From Fibrobacter sp. (GTDB lineage: Bacteria; Fibrobacterota; Fibrobacteria; Fibrobacterales; Fibrobacteraceae), in contig NZ_JAFZKX010000095.1 in assembly GCF_017551775.1 (NCBI RefSeq), positions 1 to 45,922 of the forward strand: 45,922 nucleotides of DNA, given 5' to 3'. The stretch's first letter is position 1. Each line of letters opens with the position of its first letter. Positions 26,201-35,400 of the stretch are shown here, in pieces. Under the pieces are notes generated by a model. The model saw nothing but the letters and a program-made list of their open reading frames with translations, did no database searches and had not been told where the DNA came from. The position numbers and the translations under genes are program-made.

Positions 26201-26653
26201 AATCACGCCGATAATGGAGAAAATCTGCAAGAAGGCGTTAGCATAGCTCAAGTTGTGGACGCCGAACATCTCGCGGACAATCGCATACTTGGCCGCACTG
26301 TGGACCGCGAATCCGGAAGAAAGCCCGATAGAAAGCCAGAATGCGACTCGCGGGCAGTTGCAGGAAACCAGAACCGCCTGGGCAATCACGAACGCCGTCA
26401 TGAACAGCGCAGACCAAGCCAGAATCTTATTCTTGGAGAACCTGTTGGTAAAGAACCCGGCGGGCCATATCATCAAAACGTAGGGCGCGAGGAAAAACAC
26501 CTGCAGCATGAACGTCTGCCATATCTGGCCAGTATCCGAGTCGGAAAAAGAGCCCGAGAGAATTTTCTGGGCATAGATGAACACACCACACTGTACGAAG
26601 GTCATTGCGAGAATCGACAGGAAATAGCGGATAGATCCTTTAACTTTCCACAT
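23225..26653 (-). CDS. aas: LplT-PlsC-acyl-ACP synthetase fusion (Aas), copy 2
   Basis: This 1142-residue paralogue of the gene at 14245 has the same order: an MFS lysophospholipid transporter domain (about 1-410), a PlsC acyltransferase with NHHSFID (HX4D), and an AMP-binding acyl-ACP synthetase with MFSSGSEGTPKGVMLSH and YRTGDKGYLDEDGFLTIVDR. The second acyltransferase motif reads FPTGEVSRSP, lacking the Glu of the usual FPEG, and differs from copy 1 (FPENAMTSTG). The two copies may therefore prefer different acyl chains or lysolipids. AAAGGTG before the ATG at 26653 supports the start. It lies alone between the membrane protein and pepP. Confidence 0.9.
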   Translation of the reverse strand: MWKVKGSIRYFLSILAMTFVQCGVFIYAQKILSGSFSDSDTGQIWQTFMLQVFFLAPYVLMIWPAGFFTNRFSKNKILAWSALFMTAFVIAQAVLVSCNCPRVAFWLSIGLSSGFAVHSAAKYAIVREMFGVHNLSYANAFLQIFSIIGVITSSWLVIVGINLIDLESLVRYEAVGFLLSKSVVIPWILTGVSVLGTVASFLVPKVKYEDHNIKFSVARRRLSFGWRHRTLRATIITLSMFWAMAQVFILMFQDVSGSQTVATLQNFLSFTIVGLMVGSIIAAHNSKDFIETGFIPLGMAGASICMFLIPFMVHPVALSILYSAIGIFGGMFLVPVNALLQYNTRPNNSGWVLALANLIQALVLVVFLFVYSTMVRYTDIQPQYYFIGLAVISVGVFYWSISNLPQALVRSLLRLVFSRYKIRVLNVGNIPNDGPVLLVGNHHSFIDWAMVQMACPRPLCIASNKDHFEKWYLRSMLKRLGSIRIDNRHPEEAMKKIHDRLMEGHAVVIFPTGEVSRSPHVEPFSIDYSKAVEGTDATVVPFYIQGLWGSNFSYSGSNMYGASAERTVTIAFSAPIDATTPANKVRAIIRKISIDAWNYSVSFVKPVGDAWIKTYKKYVKNGPAIYNPDGGHFSGYKLMGAVIAFSKLLRKKVGPEEQNVGIMLPPSPAGVIVNLALWLCGKTNVNLNYTSSVDNVKFCAARADVKTVVSSRMFVEKLKGRGNDYSKIAGENLNLLYAEDLMKEIPKAKIAFYMFFCMIAPAWLIKFLFRKRVSLDSIAAIMFSSGSEGTPKGVMLSHRNLMGNIQQLACIFNVTRNDVMLSELPLFHSFGLTVTTLLNLTEGCPIVTVADPTDVKTMARVCAEFRVTAFVATPTFLRAFTISRYVHPMALKYVRLIIAGAEALRPELATAFRLKFGKEIYEGYGCTETAPVASINTENNLHSDYMTMQVNNKPGTVGMALPGSQFLIVDPDTNEPLPTGEAGMILIGGCQVMVGYLKDPERTKDVTVMIGGKRYYRTGDKGYLDEDGFLTIVDRYSRFAKLGGEMVSLGAVEKKIQDTPVLEGCDYVVTSIPDSAKGEKIVLLYQGEKDPKDVLSELRASGFPPIMLPAAAFAVEKVPKLGTGKADFTTAKKLAKELAGMK

Positions 26654-26727
26654 TTTTGCACCTTTATAAAATCGGGTAGGAAAAAACGTGACGTAAAATC
26701 TAGAAATTCTCGGTGTTTTCCCCAGTG

Positions 26728-26748
26728 AAAAAGGGCCGTTATCGGCCC
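26728..26748 (-). terminator. Terminator overlapping the end of pepP
   Basis: On the minus strand GGGCCG and CGGCCC form a 6-bp stem with the loop ATAA, followed by TTTTTC. The TAA stop codon of pepP (26739-26741) lies in the loop. Confidence 0.75.
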
Positions 26749-28103
26749 ATCAGCTTCTCGATTTCGGCAATTTCCTTCGGAATATGCTTTGAAACATTTA
26801 TAAAACCACTTTTTGTAACAAGAAGGTCATCTTCTATGCGGATGCCTATTTGCGCAGTAATACGCCTGCCGCCAAATACGCCCGAGAACTTGCCGTACAA
26901 TCCCGGTTCGCAAGATATGAGCATACCCGGTTCAAGGACCACGTCGAGCGAGCGCGAGCCGGGGTCGCCCTCGTGAATCTGCTCGCCGATAAAATGGCTC
27001 ACCCCGTGGGGGCGCCTGTCGTACAGCAGTTCATACGAACCCTTGGCCCCCTGCACCAGCCTAGTTTCTAGTTGCTCCATTATATAATCCCAGGGAACCT
27101 GCCCGATATCCCTCAACGAGACCCCGGGCTTCACGAACTTCTGGTATTCCGCGGCAGAATCTAGCACAATCTGGTACAGGAGCTTCTGCAGCGGGTCGAA
27201 CTTGCCGTTTACCGGAACCGTACGCGAAATGTCGCTGTGGAGCGAGCCCATGCGGATACCGAAATCCAGCAGCACGAGTTCGCCAGAGACGAGCGGCTCG
27301 TCCTTTTTCACGTAATGCAGGCAGCAGGCGTTCTTCCCGCAGGCGGCAATCGTCGGGAACGCGAGGTCGCCGTCGCTCCGGCGCTGCATCTCGTAATCGA
27401 GACGCAGCGCAAGCTCCCGCTCGTTCCTGAATTCAGCAAACATGGGCAGCACCGTACGGAAGGCCTCGTCCGTCACCTTCTGCGCGGCCTCGGCATCCGC
27501 GATACGCTCGGGTTCGAGCGGGAGCCGCAACTTCCAGTGCAGAGCGGCGGCGCTCCTGAGCGAAATTCCAGTCCCGCGCAGGGACTTGAGCATAGACTTC
27601 CTGAACCGGTCGTTGTGGTCGTCCCTGAACTTCTCGAAATAGTAGGCGTAGGCATGCCCGCCCTCCGGGAGACGGGAGACGCGCAAGGCTATTTCGTCCC
27701 AAAGCTCGGATTCACTACGCACGTCGGCGATTCCCGTAACCTTCGCCACATCGCTGTCACCTTCCAGGTACCCGAGGCGCTTGCCGTTCCAGAACTCCCT
27801 GAACGGATCCTTCGGCGGCACGAAAAGGATTTCCTCGCCCGTCGCGGGGTCGAGCAGCAGATAACAGCCCGCCTGGTTGATGCCCGTGAGAAAAAGGAAG
27901 GCCGGTTCCTGGATAAACCGGTTCCAAGTCTGCACGTAGGCCTCCTCGGAACCCGGATCCGCGGGGATACCGGCTATCACACAAAATGAATCAAGCTCCT
28001 TGAGCATCGCCTTGCGGCGTTTCCTGTACAGATTTCTCGAATTGTAGCGCGGAGAATCAATAAAAACTTGTGAATAAGGCCTGGAAATCGCTTTTGATGC
28101 CAT
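26739..28103 (-). CDS. pepP: Xaa-Pro aminopeptidase (M24B)
   Basis: The 454-residue cytoplasmic protein has an N-terminal aminopeptidase P domain (RNLYRKRRKAML, PAFLFLTGINQAGCYLL) and a C-terminal pita-bread peptidase domain. The five metal ligands can be placed: Asp in LVLLDFGIRMG, Asp in LHSDISRTVPV, His in RPHGVSHFIGEQIHE, Glu in LISCEPGLYG and Glu in IGIRIEDDLLVT. It removes N-terminal residues that precede proline. Length matches the family. The frame begins MASKAISRPYSQVF at 28103, divergent from the lipoprotein gene at 28216. Confidence 0.93.
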   Translation of the reverse strand: MASKAISRPYSQVFIDSPRYNSRNLYRKRRKAMLKELDSFCVIAGIPADPGSEEAYVQTWNRFIQEPAFLFLTGINQAGCYLLLDPATGEEILFVPPKDPFREFWNGKRLGYLEGDSDVAKVTGIADVRSESELWDEIALRVSRLPEGGHAYAYYFEKFRDDHNDRFRKSMLKSLRGTGISLRSAAALHWKLRLPLEPERIADAEAAQKVTDEAFRTVLPMFAEFRNERELALRLDYEMQRRSDGDLAFPTIAACGKNACCLHYVKKDEPLVSGELVLLDFGIRMGSLHSDISRTVPVNGKFDPLQKLLYQIVLDSAAEYQKFVKPGVSLRDIGQVPWDYIMEQLETRLVQGAKGSYELLYDRRPHGVSHFIGEQIHEGDPGSRSLDVVLEPGMLISCEPGLYGKFSGVFGGRRITAQIGIRIEDDLLVTKSGFINVSKHIPKEIAEIEKLMGR

Positions 28104-28146
28104 TTTATCCTCTAAGTAAGTAAAATTTCGCTATAAATTTACCATT

Positions 28147-28175
28147 TTCGCTAACCTTCCACATTAAAATATTAT
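28147..28175 (+). promoter_or_regulatory. Predicted promoter of the lipoprotein-phoH-pgpH cluster
   Basis: TTCGCT (28147-28152) and TATTAT (28170-28175) are separated by 17 bases; the predicted start near 28182 lies 34 bases before the ATG. Confidence 0.45.
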
Positions 28176-28215
28176 AGATTTTAGGCATCACAGACTAGAA
28201 TGGAGCCTGAACAAA

Positions 28216-28533
28216 ATGTCTCTTACAAAAAAATGGAAACTTATCCTCGCCTCTCTCTCCTTTGCATTCTTTACCGCATGTGCCGGCGGATCTAACGGCG
28301 GCAGCAGCGAAGGCTATTACGCCGATGACGAAGGTACGGAAGAGGTTTCCGGAAGCGGCAGCACCAGCAAGAAGAAAGCTTCTGCCCCGAAGGAAGTTAT
28401 TGATGAAAACAAGCTGAAGAAGACCGAAGACGAAGCTATGGCCGCTAACGAAGAAAACCACAAGCTCCGTAAGGAAATCTTCGATGCCAAGAACAAGTTG
28501 GGCATCCCTGTGGAACGTCCCGACGCCGAGTAG
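28216..28533 (+). CDS. Small lipoprotein, 105 residues
   Basis: The precursor has a type II signal peptide ending FFTAC (Cys22). The mature part starts with a Gly/Ser/Asp-rich stretch and ends in a charged helical region (ENKLKKTEDEAMAANEENHK and beyond) that could form a coiled coil. A GGAG lies 12 bases before the ATG. It is the first gene of a plus-strand cluster: phoH starts five bases after its stop, so the two must be co-transcribed. No family recognised. It may be a small structural outer-membrane lipoprotein. Confidence 0.75.
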   Translation: MSLTKKWKLILASLSFAFFTACAGGSNGGSSEGYYADDEGTEEVSGSGSTSKKKASAPKEVIDENKLKKTEDEAMAANEENHKLRKEIFDAKNKLGIPVERPDAE

Positions 28534-28538
28534 GCAGT

Positions 28539-29483
28539 TTGGAACATTATTCCATCTCAGATAACCTGAAACGCGTTGTTTCAGGTGAAAACGAAACGGT
28601 TTTCCGCTTATTGGAGAGCCGTTTTTGTGTTGAAATACAGACCAGGCTTCCGGGGCTATCGGTCAAGACGACCGACAAGTCGGACGTCCACGGCCTGTTT
28701 TCCGTGCTGGACCAGCTGAAATTCATCGCAAAACGCGGTGGCGTGCTCACAGCGAAAGAAGTGGACCGCCTCATCGGGCAACCGGAACCGGGGGAACCCG
28801 TAGATCTGGAAGCCCTGCCGACGGCGCCCATCCTCAGGAACAGGTTCGGCATCGCCATCACGGCGAAGACCCGCTCGCAGGCCGAACTGGTCAAGGCGGT
28901 CGACAAAAACGACATCATATTCGCGAAGGGCCCCGCCGGCACCGGCAAGACGTTCCTCGCGGTGGCGCTCGCCGTCGCAAGTCTCGAAAAACGCGAAGCC
29001 GAGCGCATCTGCCTTGTCCGCCCCGCAGTCGAGGCGGGCGAATCCCTCGGGTTCCTGCCGGGCGACCTCAAAGAGAAAATCGCTCCTTACCTGCGCCCCA
29101 TCCATGACAGCCTCTCCGAACTTCTGCCAGCCGAAAAACTCCGCCGCTACGAAGAAACGGGGGCCATCGAAGTCGCACCGCTCGCCTACATGCGCGGGCG
29201 CACGCTCAAGCGCGCCTTCATCATCCTGGACGAGGCACAGAACACCACCAAGGCGCAGATGAAGATGTTCCTCACCCGCCTAGGCCCCCACAGCAAGGCC
29301 ATCATCACCGGCGACACCTCGCAGGTCGACCTCGCGAAGGGCGAAGAATCGGGCCTGAAGCATGCCATGCGCATCCTTTCGGGCATACGCGGCATCGCGC
29401 AAATCGAATTCGACAAGACGGACGTTCTCCGCCACCACCTGGTCAAGGACATCCTACAAGCCTACGAAAACAAGGAAAAGTGA
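28539..29483 (+). CDS. phoH: PhoH-family ATPase
   Basis: The 314-residue protein has an N-terminal KH-like region and an ATPase core with Walker A GPAGTGKT (131-138) and Walker B FIILDEAQ (Asp231). It also has the PhoH signature [20 protein letters not shown]. The start is a TTG at 28539, seven bases after an AGG and five bases after the stop of the lipoprotein gene; no better start is available upstream. PhoH/YbeZ proteins act in RNA metabolism and are often encoded with ybeY. Here the next gene is pgpH, the same order as in Bacillus, but ybeY does not follow directly. Confidence 0.92.
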   Translation: MEHYSISDNLKRVVSGENETVFRLLESRFCVEIQTRLPGLSVKTTDKSDVHGLFSVLDQLKFIAKRGGVLTAKEVDRLIGQPEPGEPVDLEALPTAPILRNRFGIAITAKTRSQAELVKAVDKNDIIFAKGPAGTGKTFLAVALAVASLEKREAERICLVRPAVEAGESLGFLPGDLKEKIAPYLRPIHDSLSELLPAEKLRRYEETGAIEVAPLAYMRGRTLKRAFIILDEAQNTTKAQMKMFLTRLGPHSKAIITGDTSQVDLAKGEESGLKHAMRILSGIRGIAQIEFDKTDVLRHHLVKDILQAYENKEK

Positions 29484-29484
29484 A

Positions 29485-31770
29485 ATGAAGAAGAAGCAGA
29501 AAAGAATCCATCTCGCCATCGGGTGGATACTTATTACGATACTGGCCATACTCCTTTTCCCCGATAAGAACATCGCCCTGCAGGCGGAACACCCGCATTT
29601 GGGCCAGCTGAGCACGCGCACCATCGTCTCGACGCTCAAGTTCGACATTCCCAAGTCCAAGCAGGAAATCGAGGTCGAACGCCAGCGCGCCGAAGAGAAG
29701 GTGAACGCCATCTTCGGGTACAACACCGACGAGACAAACCGCATCAGCGAAGACCTCAAGCAGTACCTGCAGAAACTCGCGCAGTACGGCTACCTCCAGG
29801 CGCAAATCAGCGCGAACGGCGGCAACGCAGAAAGCAACGACTCCCTGCAGCGCAAGGTGCAGCAGGCCAGCCGCATTTACGAGACCCTCAAGCAGCGCGT
29901 CTCCGTCACCGCCATTCGCCCGCTTAGCCAGAATTCCAAGGCGCGCGATTCCCTGCTCGCCACGTTCAATCGCATGCTCGAGAAGGGCGTCTCCAACACG
30001 CTCGTCGCGAAAACCGAGACCGAAGTACAGTTGTTCAGCAACAACTACAACCTGCAGAACACCAAGGCCATCATCTACAACAAGCCCACGGTCTCGCTCA
30101 TCAAGGACAGCGAAGAAAACACGCTCGAAGTGAGCGAAATCCAGCCCATCCAGCGCCGCGTCGAAGAAGCGTTCAGCCAGTTGCAGCGCGCCTTCCCCTC
30201 CGATCAGAGCCTCCAGAGTGCATTCTACGAAATCCTCTACGTATTCACGCTCCCCAACGTATTCTACCTCGAAAAGGAAACGCAGGCCCGCAAGCAGGAA
30301 GCCCGCGACAAGGTCACCCTCATCAAGGGCATGGTCCCGCGCGGCGTCGAAATCGTCACGCAGGGCACTCCGGTGACCAAGGAAATCCTCGAAAAGCTCG
30401 AAGCCTTCCAGCAGGCGCAGCAGAAAGAAGAAAACGCCCGCACCCTCACCGCCCCTTACGGCCAGGTGCTCGTGTTCTTCGTGTGCATCACCATCCTCTT
30501 CTGCTTCTTCGCGTTTTCTTCGTCCACCAAGACGCTGCGCACCCCGCGCCAGCTTTGGAGCCTCATGGCGCTTCTGGCCCTTCAGCTCGTCGCCTTCTGG
30601 CTCATGCACAACTTCTCGGACAGCCTCAACAAGCTCAACGTGATGCCGCTCCCCGAAGGAATCGACATCATGTGGCTGTACCCGTTCGCCATCACGCCCG
30701 TCATCGCGATGGTGCTTTACGAACAGCGCATCGGCATCGCCTTCGAGGCGTTCTCCTCCATATTCTTCGGCATCCTCAACGGCTACGACCTCGCGGCCAT
30801 GGTCACCGTGTTCGGAGTCCTCTCCGTCCTCACCTACCCGCTCATCCGTATCCGCTACCGTATCCAGTTCGTCTGGTCCATGATGGCCGGCGTAATCGGG
30901 CTCGCCTGCGCCATATGCATCATGTTCCTGCTGCGTAACCGCATGGGATTCACCCCGTTCTACCAGACGCTCATCGCAGGCTCCGTGAATATCATGATTT
31001 GCACGGCCATCGCGTCGGTGTTCTTCATCCACCTTGTCGAGCGCATTTTCGGCATCACGACCGTCCTTACGCTCATGGAAATGTCCGACTTCAACCGCCC
31101 AGCGCTCAAGCGCATCTCCGAGCTTTCTCCCGGCACGTTCCACCACAGCATCCAGGTGTCCAACCTCGCCGAAAAGGTCGCCGACAGCATCGGCGCCAAT
31201 TCGCTCCTGGTGCGCGTCATGGCGCTCTACCACGACATCGGCAAGACCATGCGCCCGGAATACTTCACCGAGAACCAGAAGCAGGGCGTGAACCCGCACA
31301 ACAATATCGATCCGGAACACTCCGTGAAAATCATCGTGGGCCACGTGGTGCAGGGCAACGTGCTCGCCAAGGAATACAAGCTCCCCGACATCGTCACCGC
31401 AGGCATCAACGAGCACCACGGCACGACGCTCATCCAGTATTTCTACCACAAGGCGGTCGAAAACGCAGCCGCCGAAGGCAAGACCGTCAACGAGGCGGAT
31501 TTCCGCTACAAGGGCCCCAAGCCGCAGACCAAGGAAACCGCAATCCTGATGCTCGCCGACATCATCGAGGCCACCAGCCGCTCGATGACCGACCAGAACC
31601 AGGAAAGCCTCGCCGACATGATCCACAACACCATCCAGGGACGTTTCAATGAAGGACAGTTCAACGAGTGCGACCTTTCCATCAAGGAACTGTTCAAGCT
31701 CGAGAAGGCCTTCTTGCACAGCCTGGACGGCACGTTCCATACCCGCGTCAAGTATCCCGGCCAGAAGTGA
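29485..31770 (+). CDS. pgpH: 7TM-HD family cyclic-di-AMP phosphodiesterase
   Basis: The start at 29485 follows the phoH stop by one base, with AAGGAAA overlapping the end of phoH; the longer upstream frame is only the phoH shadow. The 761-residue protein has one N-terminal membrane helix ([18 protein letters not shown]) and a large extracytoplasmic domain to about 325. A run of about seven membrane helices follows, then a cytoplasmic HD domain with [23 protein letters not shown] and the EHHGTT segment. This is the layout of PgpH, which hydrolyses c-di-AMP to pApA and so affects osmotic and wall homeostasis. The family call is firm; substrate is inferred from homologues. Confidence 0.92.
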   Translation: MKKKQKRIHLAIGWILITILAILLFPDKNIALQAEHPHLGQLSTRTIVSTLKFDIPKSKQEIEVERQRAEEKVNAIFGYNTDETNRISEDLKQYLQKLAQYGYLQAQISANGGNAESNDSLQRKVQQASRIYETLKQRVSVTAIRPLSQNSKARDSLLATFNRMLEKGVSNTLVAKTETEVQLFSNNYNLQNTKAIIYNKPTVSLIKDSEENTLEVSEIQPIQRRVEEAFSQLQRAFPSDQSLQSAFYEILYVFTLPNVFYLEKETQARKQEARDKVTLIKGMVPRGVEIVTQGTPVTKEILEKLEAFQQAQQKEENARTLTAPYGQVLVFFVCITILFCFFAFSSSTKTLRTPRQLWSLMALLALQLVAFWLMHNFSDSLNKLNVMPLPEGIDIMWLYPFAITPVIAMVLYEQRIGIAFEAFSSIFFGILNGYDLAAMVTVFGVLSVLTYPLIRIRYRIQFVWSMMAGVIGLACAICIMFLLRNRMGFTPFYQTLIAGSVNIMICTAIASVFFIHLVERIFGITTVLTLMEMSDFNRPALKRISELSPGTFHHSIQVSNLAEKVADSIGANSLLVRVMALYHDIGKTMRPEYFTENQKQGVNPHNNIDPEHSVKIIVGHVVQGNVLAKEYKLPDIVTAGINEHHGTTLIQYFYHKAVENAAAEGKTVNEADFRYKGPKPQTKETAILMLADIIEATSRSMTDQNQESLADMIHNTIQGRFNEGQFNECDLSIKELFKLEKAFLHSLDGTFHTRVKYPGQK

Positions 31771-31816
31771 CAAAGATGCGCATAGCTCGTCTTTGTCATC
31801 CTGAACTTGTCAAAGG
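31768..31816. repeat. Hairpin after pgpH plus ATCCTGAA-type element
   Basis: TGACAAAGA (31768-31776, including the pgpH stop) is a perfect inverted repeat of TCTTTGTCA (31790-31798). It runs into TCATCCTGAA...AAAGGA, a relative of the palindrome at 487-511. No U-run follows, so termination here is doubtful. Confidence 0.4.
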
Positions 31817-31835
31817 AAAAGTTCCTGCGCGCTAG

Positions 31836-31908
31836 AAAAAAATTTTCTCAAAAAAATTGCAAAAAAAGCGCTTTTTCACTTGACAAGAACGGAATACATT
31901 TGTATATT
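31836..31908 (+). promoter_or_regulatory. Strong tRNA promoter with upstream A-tracts
   Basis: TTGACA (31880-31885) and TATATT (31903-31908) are spaced 17 bases apart, close to the sigma70 consensus; the box continues as TATATTTG. Upstream, A-runs at 31836-31842, 31850-31856 and 31861-31867 resemble an UP element. The predicted start near 31915 lies 30 bases before tRNA-Asp. Confidence 0.85.
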
Positions 31909-31944
31909 TGGCACGTTGATTGAGAAATCAGTCACAACCACTCT

Positions 31945-32020
31945 GGGGTGGTAGCTCAATTTTGGTTAGAGCACCGGCCTGTCACGCCGGAGGTTGCGAG
32001 TTCAAGCCTCGTCTATCCCG
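31945..32020 (+). tRNA. tRNA-Asp (anticodon GTC)
   Basis: A full cloverleaf can be drawn: acceptor GGGGTGG with CTATCCC, D stem GCTC/GAGC, anticodon stem CCGGC/GCCGG around loop CTGTCAC (anticodon GTC), variable loop AGGTT, T stem GCGAG/CTCGT with loop TTCAAGC, and discriminator G. The CCA end is not encoded (CGA follows). The anticodon region ACCGGCCTGTCACGCCGG is typical of bacterial tRNA-Asp. Confidence 0.96.
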
Positions 32021-32023
32021 CGA

Positions 32024-32055
32024 AAAAGTCCTCTCGAAAGAGAGGACTTTTCGTT
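32024..32055 (+). terminator. Terminator after tRNA-Asp
   Basis: AAAAGTCCTCTC and GAGAGGACTTTT form a 12-bp stem with a GAAA tetraloop (32024-32051), followed by CGTTT. Confidence 0.85.
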
Positions 32056-32127
32056 TATTGAGCAAAGCGAAATAAACCAAATATCCACCTTCGAAAGAAG
32101 GTCTTTTTCGTTTATTGAGCGAAGCGA
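32048..32127 (+). repeat. Duplicated terminator-tail segment
   Basis: TTTTCGTTTATTGAGCAAAG and the bases up to 32070 recur at 32105-32127 with one difference in 23 bases. The second copy is also preceded by a hairpin with the same GAAA loop (ACCTTC-GAAA-GAAGGT, 32087-32102). This is probably the remnant of a tandem duplication of the tRNA 3' flank. Confidence 0.7.
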
Positions 32128-32147
32128 TACAAGCCTAAAAAGCTCTA

Positions 32148-32387
32148 TTACATACCAAGGCATATGCTCCGCTCATTTAGTATGTAAAGCGAATGGGCTC
32201 TCCAATAGGCTTACATACTAAACGCCTAAATACTTGCCGCTGGTATGTAAAAACACGACTCGACAACATAGAAACAGGCCCAAAAGCAGCATTGCGGCCC
32301 CGTCATCCCTTCTTTTATCTCAAAAAGCACCCTCCAGGCGCACAAAATTACATACCAAATGGGTATAAAACATCGATTAGTATGTAA
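32148..32387. repeat. Three 40-bp palindromic units, arms TTACATACYAA / TTRGTATGTAA
   Basis: Units lie at 32148-32187, 32211-32250 and 32348-32387. Each has an 11-base left arm (TTACATACCAA, TTACATACTAA, TTACATACCAA), exactly 18 unrelated bases, and an 11-base right arm (TTAGTATGTAA, CTGGTATGTAA, TTAGTATGTAA). The eight outer bases TTACATAC/GTATGTAA are invariant. The rest of the 32128-32435 stretch shows no gene. Function unknown; see findings. Confidence 0.8.
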
Positions 32388-32435
32388 AGGCTAAAAACGC
32401 CCTCCCCCACACACTACACATCGCGACTTCCATAA

Positions 32436-32469
32436 AGAAAAACCCGCGCAGGTTCACTGCACGGGTTTT
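32436..32469 (-). terminator. Terminator after the giant repeat protein gene
   Basis: On the minus strand AAAACCCGTGCAG and CTGCGCGGGTTTTT form a stem with one mismatch, followed by TTTCTTT. Confidence 0.85.
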
Positions 32470-32492
32470 GTCAATTCATTCAAGAAGGAAGA

Positions 32493-35400
32493 TTACCTTT
32501 TCTTCTTTTTCTTCTTGCCCTTTCTGTCGTCCTTAGCGGGCTTTTCTTCTTCCTTCGGTTCTTCAACCTTCGGAGCCGGCTTCGGAGCGTTGCCACGCAG
32601 GTCCTTCATCTTGAAGGTAACGTTGACTTCGGCGGTTTCGACCTTGGAGTAGACTCCACCCGGATCCTTCACCTTGAAGGTGAATTCATCGAGGCCGGAG
32701 AATCCGCGGTTCGGCGTGTAGGTGAAGCTACCGTCGCGCTCGTTCAGCTCAATCTTGCCGTTGCGCGGACGCTGCACCAGCTGAACGGCCACGGGCTTTT
32801 CGCCATCGGCATCGGAAACGCCATTCATCAGGCCTTCAGATGCGGTCACCTTGAGCATTTCGCCTTCCTGGGTCATGTAGGTCTGGGACTTTGCCACCGG
32901 CGGGTCATTCACAGGAATAACCGTGAAGGTAGCAGTCTTCTGGGCCTTAGCACCTTCCGGGTCGGTCACCGTGAACGTGATACGTTCCGGCTTGCCGTTC
33001 CAGTTTTCGTGCGGCTGGGACACAGTGAGGATCCTCTTGAACTTGTCGTACTTCACCTGCAGGAACTTGTTGCCAGTCCAGGTCCACTTGAGCTCTTCAG
33101 GCCTGTGGTCCTTGTCGCGGGCATACTGATCGGTCTTGATGGTAGCGATAACGCCTTCATTGTCATCTTCCCTGATGGTGAAGTCCTGGATATCGCGCAT
33201 CACCGGAGCGGAGTTCACGTGCTTCACGACGAACTTGACGACGGCCTTGTCCATTCCGCCTGCCGGGTCCTGAGCCATGAACACGAGGGTTTCTTCGCCG
33301 AACCAATCCTGCCTCTTGGGCTTCACGACGGCTTCACGACCGCCAGAAATCATCACGTCGAGATTCTTGGCGCCGGAGACCTTCCACTTGATTTCGTGCG
33401 GCTTGTGGTCGGGGTCAGTCACGTACTGGTCGAGCTTGATAGCCTTGAAGGACTTGCCTTCGAGGGTTTCCTGGCCCGGAATTTCCTGCACGACCGGCGG
33501 GTCGTTCACAGGACGCACGGTGAACTTCACCTTCACGGAGGCCTTTTCACCAGCCGGGTCGAACACGTTCACGGTCACGGTTTCGGTACCATACCAGAAC
33601 TTGTTCGGGGTCTCGGCGGTAAGCACGCCCTTGTCGCTGATTTCAAACTTCATTTCATGCTTGACCGGTCCATCTTCGGGGTCGACAGGCTTAGCCTTCT
33701 TGCCCTTCTTGGCAGGAGCGGCCTTGGCACCCGGGACGTCGTTATCGAGAGACCACTTGAGATCTTCAAGCTTGTTGTCCGGATCGCTCACGACCTTGCT
33801 GAAGTCGAACGGCTGGAACTGCTTCTTTTCGTCGATTACGAACGGCTGCACCGGCTTGAGTACCGGAGGATCGTTGACCGGAGTCACTTCGAAGGTTGCG
33901 CTCTTGGAAGCAGAAGCACCGGACGGATCCTTCACGGTGAACGTGAGGGTTTCCTTGCCGAACCAGTTCGGGTTCGGGGTCACCACCATGGCGCGGCTGC
34001 CCTTGATGTCAACCTTCAAGTCCTTGTTGCCGGCAACAGACCAGCGGAGTTCGGCAGGCTTGTTGTCCGGGTCTTCGGCGGCCTTCGAGAGGTCGACCGG
34101 AGCGAACTTTTCCCTTTCCTTGATCTTCTGGCCAGGAATGAACTTCACGACCGGCGGGTCGTTCACCGGAGTCACTTCGAAGGTGACCTGCACAGTGCCC
34201 TTAGCGCCTTCCGGGTCAATCACGTCGAGCTTGACCTTTTCAGTACCGCTCCAGAACTTGTCCGGAGTAGAGACAACCAGTTCCTTCTTCGCATTCACGG
34301 AAGCCTTCAGAGAGCGGGTAGAGCCCACTTCGAACTTGAGCGCGGCGAACGGATGATCCGGATCAGACACGAACTGAGAAAGATCGATCGGCTTGAAGTG
34401 TTCCTTCTCCTGGATGGACTGGGTCGGAATCGGCTTGATGACCGGAGCGTCGTTCACGGATTCCACGAGGAAGTTCACCGTCTTGGAGGCCTTAGCGCCT
34501 TCCGGGTCGGTGACCGTGAAGGTCACGTTGCGTTCGCCATGCCAGAACTTGTCGGAAATGTTGATGCGGGCGATGTTCCTGCTGTCGATTTCCACCTGGA
34601 ATTCGTCAACCGGAACCGGTGCCGGAGCGGCCTCTTCGACCTTCTCTTCCTTGGCGCCCTTCTTGCCCTTCTTCGCGGGCTTCTTGGGCTTGACTTCCTT
34701 CTTCGGAGCGGCGACAGGGCCGACCTTCGCGACAGTAGCCGTCCACGTGAGCTGTTCGTTCTTGTGGTCGGGGTCACGCACAAACTTGTTCAGGTCGATT
34801 TCCTTGAACTGGCCCTTTTCCTTGATCCTCTGGCCAGGAATGTCCTTCATCTCAGGAACGTCGTTCACCGAGGTAATTTCGAAGGTCACCGTCTGCGAGG
34901 TAGCGGCACCATCCGGGTCCTTGACTTCCAAGACCATCGTCTCGGGTGCGCACCAGAAGTACTTGTCCGGAGCGGAGACGGTAAGGATGCGGCTCGGAGA
35001 AATTTCAGCCTTGAGCTTCTTGTTGCCAGTGACAGTCCAAACGAGTTCGTTCGGCTTGTTGTCCGGGTCCTTCACGAATTCGTCGAGCTTGATCTGCTTG
35101 AAGTTTTCCTTTTCCTTGATCTTCTGGTCAGGAATCTTCTTCGCAAGCGTCGGCGGGTCGTTCACGCGGGTCACTTCGAAGGTCATCCTGTGGTTAGCAG
35201 AAGCGCCTTCCGGGTCGGTGACGGTGAACGTGAGCATTTCGCGGCCAGACCACTGCGGATCAGGCACAGAAACGATGACGGTGTTGTCCTTGCGGATATC
35301 AACCTTCAGCTGCTTGTTGCCCGAGACACTCCACTTGAGGCTGGTGGCCGGATGGTCCGGATCAATAGCGAGGTTAGCAAGGTCGATCGTCTTGAAGCGG

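Noticed and set aside
29443-31773. Long minus-strand frame opposite pgpH
   Set aside because: Same codon-bias shadow; the plus strand encodes a full 7TM-HD protein with HD motifs.
31945-32020. Attachment site of an integrated element at tRNA-Asp
   Set aside because: No second copy of the tRNA 3' end and no integrase gene are seen in the window; only the terminator tail is duplicated.
32148-32387. CRISPR array
   Set aside because: The repeats are paired arms around 18-base centres with irregular gaps between units (63 and 137 bases), not evenly spaced direct repeats, and no cas genes are present.
31994-32387. Small frames (75 and 64 codons) behind tRNA-Asp
   Set aside because: The first begins inside the tRNA gene and the second crosses the palindromic units; neither has a ribosome binding site.
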